Shown: in pieces, positions 1-8,109 of the stretch
Position numbering within the stretch: position 1 is the first letter of the stretch
How the letters are laid out: each line of letters opens with the position of its first letter
Source: Erwinia piriflorinigrans CFBP 5888
Lineage (GTDB): Bacteria > Pseudomonadota > Gammaproteobacteria > Enterobacterales > Enterobacteriaceae
Assembly (NCBI RefSeq): GCF_001050515.1
Contig: NZ_CAHS01000006.1
Coordinates: 248,001 to 312,000 of the forward strand
DNA length: 64,000 nt
Direction of reading: 5' to 3'
Translations under genes and position numbers: made by a program
Notes under the pieces: model-generated
What the model saw: only the letters and a program-made list of their open reading frames with translations
Database searches by the model: none
What the model was told of the DNA's origin: nothing

Positions 1-782
1 CGGTAAAAGCCACCACGTATCCGGCTTACCCGGTGCTCACCGCGTCAGGGTTGGGCGCGCAGACGTCTGCTAACCACGCGTTCCAGCACTTCCTCGAACT
101 GCTGGAGAAGGACGCCTGGCTTGACGGTGCGACGCTTTCCCGCATGGAGAAAATCTGGCTGCAGTCCGGTATCGACGGGCTGAAGTGGGAGAATATTCCC
201 TTTGCGTCGCGGCAGATAATATCGCAGCTGATGGCGGTTCATTACGCCGACTGGTTCGGCGTCGCCAGCGGCGCAGGGCAGTTCGACCCGCAGGAGCGCT
301 GGGATTCTCTCAGTATCATGCCGGAGACAACCTGTCCCTGCGACATGCTGATGGTGATGCCGTCACGCCTGGCAACGGAGCTGAACGGCACCAGTGGCCT
401 GTTCAGCGGACTCAACACCACGTCAGAGCTCTATATGCAGCTGTTCGGCATGGAGTTCCCGGCGGGGCATCAGGCACGCTGGAGCCGTGATGATATCAAC
501 TCGCTGGCGCTGACGCTGTCATCGCCCTGGTATCCACCATCAGGTGAGGTGATGGGGCAAATGTCGTCGCTGTTTGACTGCGAAATCCGCCACTACTGGA
601 TCTCTCCGGATACGGGACAGTCGGGATATAACTGCTTTGATCGTGGAGACCACGTCGACAGCGGGCCTTACCCGGCAGACGTACGGGATGCCGTGGCCAG
701 CGGTGAGGGCGCACGGATATATCTGCTGTCACCCGAGGCCTCTGGCACTGGCGCTGCGCATTACGGCAGCGTCCGCGCATAG
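1..782 (+). CDS. Hypothetical protein of the integrative element, 5' end outside the window
   Basis: The reading frame is open from base 3 and ends at TAG 780-782, so the protein is cut by the left edge; the first possible internal start is GTG at 33. About 259 residues are visible. They are rich in Trp, Gly and Ser, with no signal peptide, membrane segment or motif I recognise. GC content and codon use match the following element genes rather than the AT-rich cargo elsewhere in the window. It lies upstream of a DNA methylase-like gene on the same strand, in the end module of a conjugative element. Function unknown. Confidence 0.7.
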   Translation, partial: VKATTYPAYPVLTASGLGAQTSANHAFQHFLELLEKDAWLDGATLSRMEKIWLQSGIDGLKWENIPFASRQIISQLMAVHYADWFGVASGAGQFDPQERWDSLSIMPETTCPCDMLMVMPSRLATELNGTSGLFSGLNTTSELYMQLFGMEFPAGHQARWSRDDINSLALTLSSPWYPPSGEVMGQMSSLFDCEIRHYWISPDTGQSGYNCFDRGDHVDSGPYPADVRDAVASGEGARIYLLSPEASGTGAAHYGSVRA

Positions 783-905
783 AGCTCACTCACTGCCGGT
801 TCGTCCGGTTAACCATATCGGCCACCGTGTAAGCCGTGGCCGTTTTTTTCACCCACAGGGGAGACACCGTTTCCTCTGTGGATGGTGTTTTCCTTTTTAC
901 CGGAA

Positions 906-1607
906 ATGCCTGTGAAAAAAGCCATCAACCATGAGAATGCCTTTATCTCCCTCTTTGACCAGACTGCCCGTTATCATCACCGGCATCAGGTTTTTGAGGA
1001 TTTCATCAGCTGTAGCGTTATCGCGCTGCAAAACGGTTTGCAGTTCTGCGACAGGCGCGAGCAAAAATATATGCGCATCGTGAGCAAATACCAGAAACCG
1101 GATGTCACCAATATGGCACAACTGCTGGCGCACGTTGTCAGCGGCCTCGAAGAGTCACCCGGAGATTTTCTCGGGCGCGTTTTTATGCGGCTGGAGCTGG
1201 GCGACAAGTACCGTGGACAGTTTTTTACTCCGTGGAGCGTGGGGCTGATGATGGCTCAACTGCAACTCGGCAACGTGGAGGAGCAGTTCAGGGATAAACC
1301 CTTTATCACCCTGTCAGAACCGGCCTGCGGCGCAGGCTGTATAACGCTGGCATTCGCCAGCGTTCTGCGCGAGGCGGGCTTTCCACCACACCGGAGGATG
1401 TGGGTATCGGCTACCGATATCGATCCGCTGGCGGCGGGGATGGCTTATATCCAGCTCTCGCTGTGCGGCGTGGCTGGAGAAGTGGTCATCGGGAATGCAC
1501 TCAGTGATGAGCGCCGGCGAGTGCTGTATACGCCGATGCACTACTGGGGGAACTGGTCGTATCGCTTACGATCCGGGATAAATCAGGACAGCGCTGTTGC
1601 TGTGTAG
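906..1607 (+). CDS. N-6 DNA methylase-like protein of the integrative element
   Basis: About 233 residues, counted from ATG 906; an upstream in-frame ATG at 882 is possible but lacks a better ribosome site. The central part has the SAM-binding features of type I-style N6-adenine methylases: a GQFFTPWSVGLMMAQL segment, then EPACGAGCITLAFA as motif I and ATDIDPLAAGMA as the acidic loop. The catalytic (N/D)PP(Y/F) motif is not visible; the protein ends about 30 residues after the point where it would be expected. Short proteins of this kind are common on plasmids and conjugative elements. It may be an orphan methylase relative involved in host-restriction evasion, or SAM-binding only. A strong terminator follows. 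Confidence 0.75.
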   Translation: MPVKKAINHENAFISLFDQTARYHHRHQVFEDFISCSVIALQNGLQFCDRREQKYMRIVSKYQKPDVTNMAQLLAHVVSGLEESPGDFLGRVFMRLELGDKYRGQFFTPWSVGLMMAQLQLGNVEEQFRDKPFITLSEPACGAGCITLAFASVLREAGFPPHRRMWVSATDIDPLAAGMAYIQLSLCGVAGEVVIGNALSDERRRVLYTPMHYWGNWSYRLRSGINQDSAVAV

Positions 1608-1634
1608 CAGCGGCTTCAATTATCACTACATCAG

Positions 1635-1664
1635 ACAGGTCGGGAAACCGGCCTGTTTTTTTTT
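1635..1664 (+). terminator. Rho-independent terminator of the methylase-like gene
   Basis: A 9-bp stem (ACAGGTCGG / CCGGCCTGT, one G-T wobble) with a GAAA loop is followed directly by a run of nine T. It starts about 27 bases after the methylase-like stop codon. Confidence 0.85.
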
Positions 1665-1746
1665 GTGGTATTCACCTTCAGCAGGTGACGGAGGCGCGGC
1701 TATTTTACTTTTGATAACAGTGGATTAGTCAGGTGCTGCTTCCCGT

Positions 1747-2289
1747 TCATGAGGATTTCTTCCGTATCACCATCACCGGCCATACCTTGCGCGCAGGACT
1801 ACGCCAGCGCCACTGGCGGAACAGGACCTCCAGCTGCATCACGGCTCTTGCCGCTGGCGTAAAGGAGACAGAGAACGCCCGACAGCGGAAGTGCTGGCCG
1901 GACTCTGCCAGATGCGCTTTAAGGCGAGTGGCCCGGTTCGTCGTCAGCAGGTGGGATGAGACGATAACGGTGCGGTTTTTTTGCAGTGCCTCGCAGGTTG
2001 ACTGATTCACGCTGGACCAGAACGCCCGGATCTGTTGTGCTGAAAGTCTCACCGTGGGTTGCCAGGGCGAAAGATGGACGTAATCACGCCCTTTACGACG
2101 GCTTATCAGACTGAGGTTTGGACGAAACTGTCGCTCAAGCCAACCCAACGGCCGCAGCAGAAACGGCATGCTGAATATCAGCGGCCATACCAACAGCAGC
2201 CAGCCGGTGCCTGCCGTATACAGGATGCTGACACCTGCCGAAATACCCAGCCAGATAATAAAAAACGCCACGATGATGGCCTGCTGCAT
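1747..2289 (-). CDS. Membrane protein of the integrative element, function unknown
   Basis: 180 residues from the ATG at 2289, chosen because AGGGG precedes it at normal distance; a longer frame to 2394 is open but lacks such a site. Residues about 3-50 form two closely spaced hydrophobic segments (AIIVAFFIIWLGISAGV, then a Leu/Trp-rich stretch), followed by a basic soluble domain with many Arg and Gln residues. It is the only minus-strand gene in the element's end, lying between the methylase-like gene and the relaxase-like gene. The position recalls small membrane proteins (for example DUF3742) near traI in related elements, but I do not see convincing sequence similarity. Confidence 0.6.
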   Translation of the reverse strand: MQQAIIVAFFIIWLGISAGVSILYTAGTGWLLLVWPLIFSMPFLLRPLGWLERQFRPNLSLISRRKGRDYVHLSPWQPTVRLSAQQIRAFWSSVNQSTCEALQKNRTVIVSSHLLTTNRATRLKAHLAESGQHFRCRAFSVSFTPAARAVMQLEVLFRQWRWRSPARKVWPVMVIRKKSS

Positions 2290-2496
2290 AGTCAATCCCC
2301 TGAAAAGTCTACTCAGACTGAGGCAGTAAAGAGAACATCCTGAATGTCGGGAAGCAGCCGGAAACTGTGAAGCCGGGTTGTGGAATTTAAGCAAGCGGGA
2401 TTTGTAGCGCCGGGCATTCCGGGTTTTCCATTGTCATTGCGCTGGGGTCTTTTAGCGTAGCGTCATTTTCAGGAGCCGAATAATGACGGGGCAACG

Positions 2497-4059
2497 ATGC
2501 GCGGATTGAAATGGTTAACCGGCAGGAACGTAAAGGCGGGTGCGGGATGCCTGGCCGAGCCAGAGCAGCACGGACGCAATGCCGCTGATTCGGCAGGCTT
2601 TCAACCGTTAAAAACCGGCGCTGTGCTGCTACAGACGGATGAACGCCGTCGTCTTATCCGCGTGCTGACGGAGAACAGTCCGCTGTCAATGCCGGTCACG
2701 GAAGCTTGGTGGCTGCGACCGCTGGAGGAGATGGCTGCCCGCGTACAGGAGTGCCCGGCGGCCTGGAACGGGCCGTTTTCCGGCCCCGGCGGGTTTACTG
2801 ACCTGAGCCTGAACGTGGCGACGCGGGCAGTGAGACTGGTGCGCGGCATGATGCTGCCGCCGGGTGCCACGCCGGAGGAACAGGCGGAGCAGGGGGCTGG
2901 CTGGGCCTGCGCCCTGTACTGGGCCGGGCTGTTTCATCACCTTGAATGGCTCACGCAGATGGAAGGGGCAACGAAAGGCGGGCGACCTTGGTATCCGGGG
3001 CTTAACGTACCCGCAGACCAGTGGCGGGTGCGCCCGAAAGCGTCTCCGGCCGGAGGAATGAGCGCCATGTATATGGCCATCCGCCTGCTGCCCGCAGAGG
3101 GGCTGATTTGGTTGCAGAGGTGGCCTGCTATCTTTGACAGCCTGCTCGGTTTCCTTACCGGAAGCAGGGCGGGATCTGCCCTGCTGAACAGTATCGTCAG
3201 CGACGCACGCAACAGCTGCGGTTTTACCGGAGGCACGGTTACCGATGTACCGCCTCCGGCTGGAGTCAGTCCGGTCATGAACGTTCCGGAAACAGGCCAT
3301 ACCCCCCCGAAACTATATAAAAACGAAGCCTTGCCATTGTCCAGTGTCAGCAGTGCTTTGCCCGTTGAAAATCATATTGTTACAACTCCCCAGCCATATA
3401 CTCAGTCTGCGGAAAACAAGGTGCATCCCCAGGTGGTTAACAGCCTTGTTTCCGATACTGCGCTGTTGTCAGCGCTGGGCAGCGAAGAGAGCATTCCAGC
3501 AGATAACGAAAGTGACGATCGGCAGCAGCAGGTGCCCGGCGAAAACCTGATGTCCATGCTGGATCTGATGGCAGAGGGGCGGCCCCTTCCGTCAGCTGAT
3601 GAGGCACCGATGCTGCCGGAGTCAGCGCCGGCAGGGGAAGAGAGCATCAGCGAAGTCAGTCGGCAGGAGAGTGGTAAGACGGAAATAACGGACGGCGAGA
3701 GATTTCTGCAGTGGCTCAGGCAATCCGTCACCGACGGCACGCTTTCCGTTAACGAAAGTGACAGCGTGCTGCACATTCTGGCCAGGTTTATTTTTGTCGC
3801 CTCACCGGACATTTTTTATAAGTACCTGTCATCGGCAGGTGATGATATTCAGGATAAAAATCAGCTACAGAAAAGTTTTGAAGCGCTCTCTGTCCATCAT
3901 TCACGAAATGGAAAGGGGCTTTATCATTACCATAAATACGACGAGCCGGATAAAAGCGGACGCTTTATAAAAGTGTCAGGTTACATGATTGAGACTAATC
4001 TTATTTTCAGGAAAGGGAGTTGTCCGCCGGACAGTATATGGCTTTCACCAAGAAGTTAA
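2497..4059 (+). CDS. TraI/MobH-like conjugative relaxase homologue with diverged active-site region
   Basis: 520 residues. The N-terminus (MRGLKWLTGRNVKAGAG) and the region about 40-230 follow the TraI_2 domain of MobH relaxases of SPI-7/PAPI-type elements, including PPGATPEEQAEQ at about 121-132 and GGRPWYPG at 161-168. Residues about 230-395 are a low-complexity Pro/Ser/Glu linker. Residues about 400-520 match the TraI C-terminal domain (GERFLQWLRQS...; ending near a YMIETNLIF segment). In canonical MobH proteins a YPGG-LDH segment and an HDxGK segment carry metal ligands; here these read GPGGFTDL (about 97-104) and HHLEW (147-151), so the HD pair is missing. It lies 33 bases upstream of the integrase. 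It may be an inactive or divergent relaxase, or an accessory transfer protein. Confidence 0.7.
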   Translation: MRGLKWLTGRNVKAGAGCLAEPEQHGRNAADSAGFQPLKTGAVLLQTDERRRLIRVLTENSPLSMPVTEAWWLRPLEEMAARVQECPAAWNGPFSGPGGFTDLSLNVATRAVRLVRGMMLPPGATPEEQAEQGAGWACALYWAGLFHHLEWLTQMEGATKGGRPWYPGLNVPADQWRVRPKASPAGGMSAMYMAIRLLPAEGLIWLQRWPAIFDSLLGFLTGSRAGSALLNSIVSDARNSCGFTGGTVTDVPPPAGVSPVMNVPETGHTPPKLYKNEALPLSSVSSALPVENHIVTTPQPYTQSAENKVHPQVVNSLVSDTALLSALGSEESIPADNESDDRQQQVPGENLMSMLDLMAEGRPLPSADEAPMLPESAPAGEESISEVSRQESGKTEITDGERFLQWLRQSVTDGTLSVNESDSVLHILARFIFVASPDIFYKYLSSAGDDIQDKNQLQKSFEALSVHHSRNGKGLYHYHKYDEPDKSGRFIKVSGYMIETNLIFRKGSCPPDSIWLSPRS

Positions 4060-4092
4060 TGCGTAAAGCATTAGTGAAAAAACGAGGGATTT

Positions 4093-5052
4093 ATGGCTGA
4101 TGTGATGACGTTTGATGATGTATTGATTGACTATTTTTTCAGTAAGTCTCTGCGCCCTGCGACAGAGTGGAGCTACAGAAAAGTGGTTAAGTCTTTCATC
4201 AGCTTTGCAGGTAATGAAGTAGCGCCTGAAGAAGTAGATAAAAAACTGGTTCTGCATTGGCGACGCAAGGTCATTATTGAAGACGGACTCACTAAAATCA
4301 CATGGAATAATAAGCTGACGCATATGCGCGCCATTTTTAACCATGCTATTACGCAGGGGCACATCTCTCAAAGGGAAAATCCGTTTAATGGCACCGTTGT
4401 CCGGCCAGATGTCAAACGCAAGAAAACTCTCAACGATGCACAGATTAAAAAAATATACCTGCTTATGGAGGCACGAGAGGCTGAAGAGCGGACGGGTAGG
4501 GTTGGCGCATGTAAGAATGCGCTAAGGCCAGCCTGGTTCTGGATGACGGTTGTGGACATATTACGCCGGACCGGGATGAGGCAGAATCAGTTGCTGCATA
4601 TACGCCTCTGTGACGTTAATTTCGAACACAACTGGATCAGCCTTCGCCCGGAAGGGGCAAAAAACCATCGTGAGCACCGTGTGCCCATCACAACACACCT
4701 GCGACCACGACTGGAAAGGCTTTATGACCAGTCAGTCGGGCGGGGGGCAAAGATGGCCGACCAGCTATTTAATATCTCACGCTTTGACGGACGCAGGAAA
4801 GAAACCAGCGAGAATATGGATCATCCGCCTTTACGCGCCTTTTTCAGGCGTCTTTCTAATGAGTGCGGATTTGTGGTAAGCCCGCATCGTTTCAGACACA
4901 CGATTGCCACGAACCTGATGAGCTTACCCGACCGGAACCTCAAGATGGCGCAGGATCTGTTAGGGCACTCCACACCAGCCGTTACGCTGCAATATGTCGA
5001 GAGTGATATTGAAAAGGTGAGGTTCGTGCTGGAACAGCTCGATGCATCCTAA
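4093..5052 (+). CDS. Tyrosine recombinase/integrase of the integrative element
   Basis: 319 residues. An N-terminal SAM-like core-binding domain (about 5-100) precedes a catalytic domain with a full active-site set: Arg163 (TGMRQNQLL), Lys190 (GAKNHREHR), His265-x-x-Arg268 (PHRFRHT), His292 (LGHSTP) and nucleophile Tyr301 (LQYVES). It should therefore be active in integrating and excising the element. The gene reads toward the tRNA-Phe gene, whose 3' end begins about 280 bases after the stop, the usual arrangement at an element's integrase end. The start ATG follows GAGGGAT at suitable spacing. Confidence 0.93.
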   Translation: MADVMTFDDVLIDYFFSKSLRPATEWSYRKVVKSFISFAGNEVAPEEVDKKLVLHWRRKVIIEDGLTKITWNNKLTHMRAIFNHAITQGHISQRENPFNGTVVRPDVKRKKTLNDAQIKKIYLLMEAREAEERTGRVGACKNALRPAWFWMTVVDILRRTGMRQNQLLHIRLCDVNFEHNWISLRPEGAKNHREHRVPITTHLRPRLERLYDQSVGRGAKMADQLFNISRFDGRRKETSENMDHPPLRAFFRRLSNECGFVVSPHRFRHTIATNLMSLPDRNLKMAQDLLGHSTPAVTLQYVESDIEKVRFVLEQLDAS

Positions 5053-5159
5053 GGAAAATCTCAAGTCGGATCTAAGCGTTTGTTTATAAAAATGGAAAAA
5101 AAGAAGAGGAAAGCTTTACAAAATATTGACACTGAGAGGAGGAGAGGGTAAATACGTTC

Positions 5160-5312
5160 ATGAAAGTTTTTTTAATGGATGTGAAAAACCCGGAGGATGC
5201 TACAACATCCTCCAGACTTTTCAGTCCCGTGTTTAACTGTGGTGTGGTAAGCAAAGTACCATCATCAAGTTGGGGACCATTTTACATGCCCGTCAGGAGT
5301 TTAATCTCTTAA
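5160..5312 (+). CDS. Possible 50-residue ORF between the integrase and the attachment site
   Basis: An ATG at 5160 opens 50 codons ending at TAA 5310-5312, 17 bases before the tRNA-Phe 3' end. The peptide starts MKVFLMDVKNPEDATTSS and has a Ser/Pro/aromatic-rich second half with one Cys. GGAGAGGG lies about 11 bases before the ATG, which is rather far. Two observations argue against coding: a hairpin with T-rich tail sits inside the frame, and the length is possible by chance. It could instead be the excision-related or terminator region after the integrase. Confidence 0.2.
   Translation: MKVFLMDVKNPEDATTSSRLFSPVFNCGVVSKVPSSSWGPFYMPVRSLIS
5192..5222 (+). terminator. Hairpin with T-rich tail, probable terminator after the integrase
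   Basis: GGAGGATG and CATCCTCC form a perfect 8-bp stem with a CTACAA loop, followed by AGACTTTT. It is about 140 bases after the integrase stop codon. Confidence 0.55.
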
Positions 5313-5329
5313 CGAACAGGCTCTGAAGA

Positions 5330-5350
5330 TGGTGCCCGGACTCGGAATCG
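5330..5350. other. Probable attachment-site end of the integrative element (tRNA 3' end)
   Basis: Elements of this class recombine within the 3' end of a tRNA gene and rebuild it. The integrase gene and the tRNA 3' end face each other here, so the crossover core should lie within the T-arm/acceptor region. The exact core cannot be drawn because the second repeat would lie left of the window. Confidence 0.5.
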
Positions 5351-5405
5351 AACCAAGGACACGGGGATTTTCAATCCCCTGCTCTACCGACTGAGCTATC
5401 CGGGC
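5330..5405 (-). tRNA. pheV: tRNA-Phe (anticodon GAA)
   Basis: On the minus strand the 76 bases form a complete cloverleaf starting GCCCGGATAGCTCAG, with anticodon GAA (bases 5370-5372 on the plus strand), the TTCGATTCC T-arm, a GCCCGGA/TCCGGGC acceptor stem and an encoded CCA end. The symbol follows its position near speC, where E. coli has pheV, a common integration site for pathogenicity islands and conjugative elements. Its 3' end faces the integrase gene. Confidence 0.97.
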
Positions 5406-5725
5406 AACGGGGCGCATTAAACCTTATGGCACCGCAGGCGTCAACGGCTTTATAGACATAAGCCGTCTGGTTGCACCCTTTTTCACCAAATACTACCCAT
5501 ACAGCACGTCATAGCGCTTTATCTGTGCAAAAGTCGGGCGCTTGTCTTCGTGCTGTCCTACAAAACCCTGGAAGAGATCGACAAACGTTAACCGCTCTAG
5601 TGCAGCAGGGTGGTATCGATCCGCAGGTTACTTTCCCCACTTTTCACGGATACAGGAACAAACCTGTGTGCCGTAGTGGGGCATGCAGATTCCCCGCATC
5701 TTCGCTCTGAACGGCATGGTGAGTT
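5406..5725. other. Intergenic region upstream of tRNA-Phe, no gene seen
   Basis: 320 bases between the tRNA gene and the fimbrial regulator, which both lie on the minus strand. It must hold the tRNA-Phe promoter just right of 5406. A plus-strand 79-codon frame at 5471-5710 has no ribosome-binding site or recognisable similarity and I do not call it. The left third is GC-rich like the backbone. Confidence 0.6.
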
Positions 5726-6574
5726 TCACAGCTCGACATCGAAGCCAATCAGCACTTTGGAAAAGTAATAAGCCATATATTCTTCCGTCATCCTGAAAAA
5801 TGGAGGGAGCAATAAAATTTCCTTTTTTTTCATGGAAAAAAGTAAAAGCCCCGCTAATTCTGCTTCCGTAATTATCCGCTTAATATGTGAGCGTGATACA
5901 CCACATTTGGCTGAAATCTCCGCGAGAGAAACAGAAACGATATTACCATGAGGTTTTTTTTCAACGTTACAATAAAGATTCAGTAAAATCATATGACCCG
6001 CATCTTTCAATATGAATATATCAATATTGGCAGCGCATTCGAAATCAAATAACCCGTTGTTTATAATTGCTGAATAATTATGGAAAAAATCATTAAGAGA
6101 GTTACTTTCCTCTACTCTTGTTTTAAGTGACAGTTCCGGGCTTAGGTAATCAAGTGGGATAACCATAGTCTTAATAAGATTGAGTGTTTCATTCAACCCT
6201 TTATCAGTAACGACAAAGGATTGTTTTCTATGATCGTCATTCAGAGTCCGTGTTTTTATTCTTCGACTCACTTTTAAAAAGGTGAGAAAGTTGGAAACGG
6301 TATTATCACTTAACATCTCTAATAACATGAATTTTCTCTTAACTTCTGCCAATAAGGGAGGGGAGGAAGTGAAGAATTCAATGACTAAAATGGTAGATAA
6401 TACAAAGCGATGGTTTTTAAATATCGTTTTGTAAAAAAGTTTGTTCTTACTGTAAGAGTATGATATTGAATGGTAGTGTAGGAAAATGGATTTTTCGAAC
6501 TTATTGTCATTAAAAGATTTTATTGCTTCTATGTGCTTTTCCATTTTCATAATGATTAACGCTTTTTCATTCAT
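5726..6574 (-). CDS. DNA-binding transcriptional regulator of unknown family, downstream of the fimbrial operon
   Basis: 282 residues, AT-rich. The start at 6574 is preceded by AAGGA at good spacing. Residues about 65-140 look like a MarR-style winged helix ending in TRTLNDDHRKQSFVVTDKG, a typical recognition-helix/wing pattern. Residues about 215-255 (LAEISAKCGVSRSHIKRII) form a second clear helix-turn-helix. The middle region has no recognised ligand-binding fold. It is the last gene in the fimbrial block and follows the LuxR-type gene by 193 bases, so it may be transcribed with the operon or from its own promoter. A role in fimbrial control is inferred from position only. Confidence 0.65.
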   Translation of the reverse strand: MNEKALIIMKMEKHIEAIKSFNDNKFEKSIFLHYHSISYSYSKNKLFYKTIFKNHRFVLSTILVIEFFTSSPPLLAEVKRKFMLLEMLSDNTVSNFLTFLKVSRRIKTRTLNDDHRKQSFVVTDKGLNETLNLIKTMVIPLDYLSPELSLKTRVEESNSLNDFFHNYSAIINNGLFDFECAANIDIFILKDAGHMILLNLYCNVEKKPHGNIVSVSLAEISAKCGVSRSHIKRIITEAELAGLLLFSMKKKEILLLPPFFRMTEEYMAYYFSKVLIGFDVEL

Positions 6575-6767
6575 ATGCTTTCCTTATGGTGTTTCCTGTT
6601 TGTAGGAAAAAGGTTAAAAAACCGGATGTAATTCCATCCGGCCTGTAAATAAGAGGTGGTTGTATAGGGTGAGGCTCGAAAAGTAAAAAGCACAATTACA
6701 TTAACATTAAATTGTAAGGTTTCTTGTAAAAAATCCCCGGAGGTAACTCTTTGTTGAAATTGCTGTT

Positions 6768-7331
6768 TTATGCCGATCCGCTGATTAGGATCATCTTTAT
6801 GTTAAGTTCAGCGTTATCTTTCACCAACAGTTTGTGATTCATATTCTTCAGATGGCAGTAAGCCGTTTTATGATTGATGTGCAGCTCATCAGAAATCATT
6901 GTAGTACTGTATTTAGCCATAAGAAGTAGAAGGATTTTGTTTTCGACCATTGTCAATGGCTTAATAGAGCACTGTTCGGGATGAGTAGCAAACACGTTAT
7001 GCAATATTTCATAAGCTTCTGCAAGTTCTGTAGATAACTTTATGAAGGTTATTGGCCTGACATTAAGGCCACAAAAAATTCTTTCTTTAAGATCTGAACA
7101 TAGCATCACGACTCGGTCATAATGACCATCCTGTAGGTAATGATAGGCTGACTGGTAGACTGAGTTGCTGGTATTGATGATAATCAGCAGTTTATGACCT
7201 TTCTTTTTCGTGTATTTAATATTGAATCTCATATTCCTTAATAATGCATAGATGCCTTCAGATACAATGAAATCATCCGATTTTATTGTGATGCTCACCC
7301 CTTCCCGGCAGGTTATCGACGTTGTTCTCAT
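6768..7331 (-). CDS. LuxR/FimZ-type transcriptional regulator of the fimbrial operon
   Basis: 187 residues. Residues about 125-185 are a LuxR-type helix-turn-helix: LTMVENKILLLLMAKYSTTM, then ISDELHINHKTAYCHLKN, then a conserved-looking HKL. The N-terminal 120 residues resemble a response-regulator fold but I see no convincing phospho-acceptor Asp, so it is probably not a conventional two-component regulator. It lies 37 bases after the second chaperone gene on the same strand, so it is likely part of the operon. Similar small LuxR-domain proteins sit in fimbrial clusters of enterobacteria and control pilus expression. Confidence 0.75.
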   Translation of the reverse strand: MRTTSITCREGVSITIKSDDFIVSEGIYALLRNMRFNIKYTKKKGHKLLIIINTSNSVYQSAYHYLQDGHYDRVVMLCSDLKERIFCGLNVRPITFIKLSTELAEAYEILHNVFATHPEQCSIKPLTMVENKILLLLMAKYSTTMISDELHINHKTAYCHLKNMNHKLLVKDNAELNIKMILISGSA

Positions 7332-7368
7332 AGTTAAATCTTCATTTTTTGATGAGTGTTAATAATTA

Positions 7369-8109
7369 TTAGTGTTGTGTCATTGCAGTTTCTTTATATT
7401 CAATGGCGCCGCTATCCGTTATATAGTAAAACTTTGCAATACCCCCGGTAAATTTCTCTGCGGGTTCACTTAAATAGTAACGCTTGCTGCTTTTGGGATA
7501 GGCCATCATGTCCATCTCGCCGCGCGCTTTAATTTCTTTTTGTGCTAAAACCAAATAAAGGTCAGTAAAAGAAATATGGTAGGGTGTTGGGTTGTGACAC
7601 TCTATAAAGCTGCCATGCTGATCTTGTCCGGCAGAAAAACTCATCCTGCTCGCGATATCATCGATTTTCGCAAGCGTTGCCGGGCGATAAAATATTTTTA
7701 TCTGCGTATTCATTGTCATGGTTAAATGTGAATGCTGCTCATTACGTTTATCGACCGGTGGAACTTCGTAAATATTTAACCAGTATACGGATTCGCGATC
7801 GCCAGGCAGCTGATTATCATTATAGGTGATCCTGATCCCCTGCATCTGCTTTGGCTCCAGACGGAAAATGGCAGGGGTAACAATAAACGGTGAGTCCGGG
7901 TAGTCTGATGAACCACGGCCGTCATCACTCCATGTTTGAACAATCACCGGCCAGGGGTTGGTATTAACCAGCATAAGTGAGCGTTCACGGTTGTTCTCCG
8001 CGTAAATAACCCGCGTTTTCTCGGCAAGTATTCCGGCAAATGCTTCGCCACAAGCGAAAATGGTCACCAATATGAGGCAAAATACCGCCATCGTTTTTCT
8101 TATTTTCAT
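7369..8109 (-). CDS. Second periplasmic fimbrial chaperone (PapD family)
   Basis: 246 residues with a signal peptide (about 1-25, ending near CGEAFAG). The PapD fold is visible: TRVIYAENNRERSLMLVN near the N-terminus with the conserved Arg, then SPFIVTPAIFRLEPKQMQGIRI and the chaperone signature LPGDRESVYWLNIYEVPP. It would donate a strand to fimbrial subunits in the periplasm. Its ATG overlaps the adhesin stop codon (ATGA), so the two are translationally coupled, which suggests that it serves the adhesin specifically. An operon with two chaperones implies a division of labour between shaft and tip subunits. Confidence 0.92.
   Translation of the reverse strand: MKIRKTMAVFCLILVTIFACGEAFAGILAEKTRVIYAENNRERSLMLVNTNPWPVIVQTWSDDGRGSSDYPDSPFIVTPAIFRLEPKQMQGIRITYNDNQLPGDRESVYWLNIYEVPPVDKRNEQHSHLTMTMNTQIKIFYRPATLAKIDDIASRMSFSAGQDQHGSFIECHNPTPYHISFTDLYLVLAQKEIKARGEMDMMAYPKSSKRYYLSEPAEKFTGGIAKFYYITDSGAIEYKETAMTQH

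Noticed and set aside
2686..3300. 204-codon minus-strand frame opposite the relaxase-like gene
   Set aside because: Pro/Arg/His-rich translation typical of an antisense shadow; the plus-strand frame has clear TraI similarity.
5471..5710. 79-codon plus-strand frame right of tRNA-Phe
   Set aside because: No ribosome site, low-information translation, unlike any family I know.
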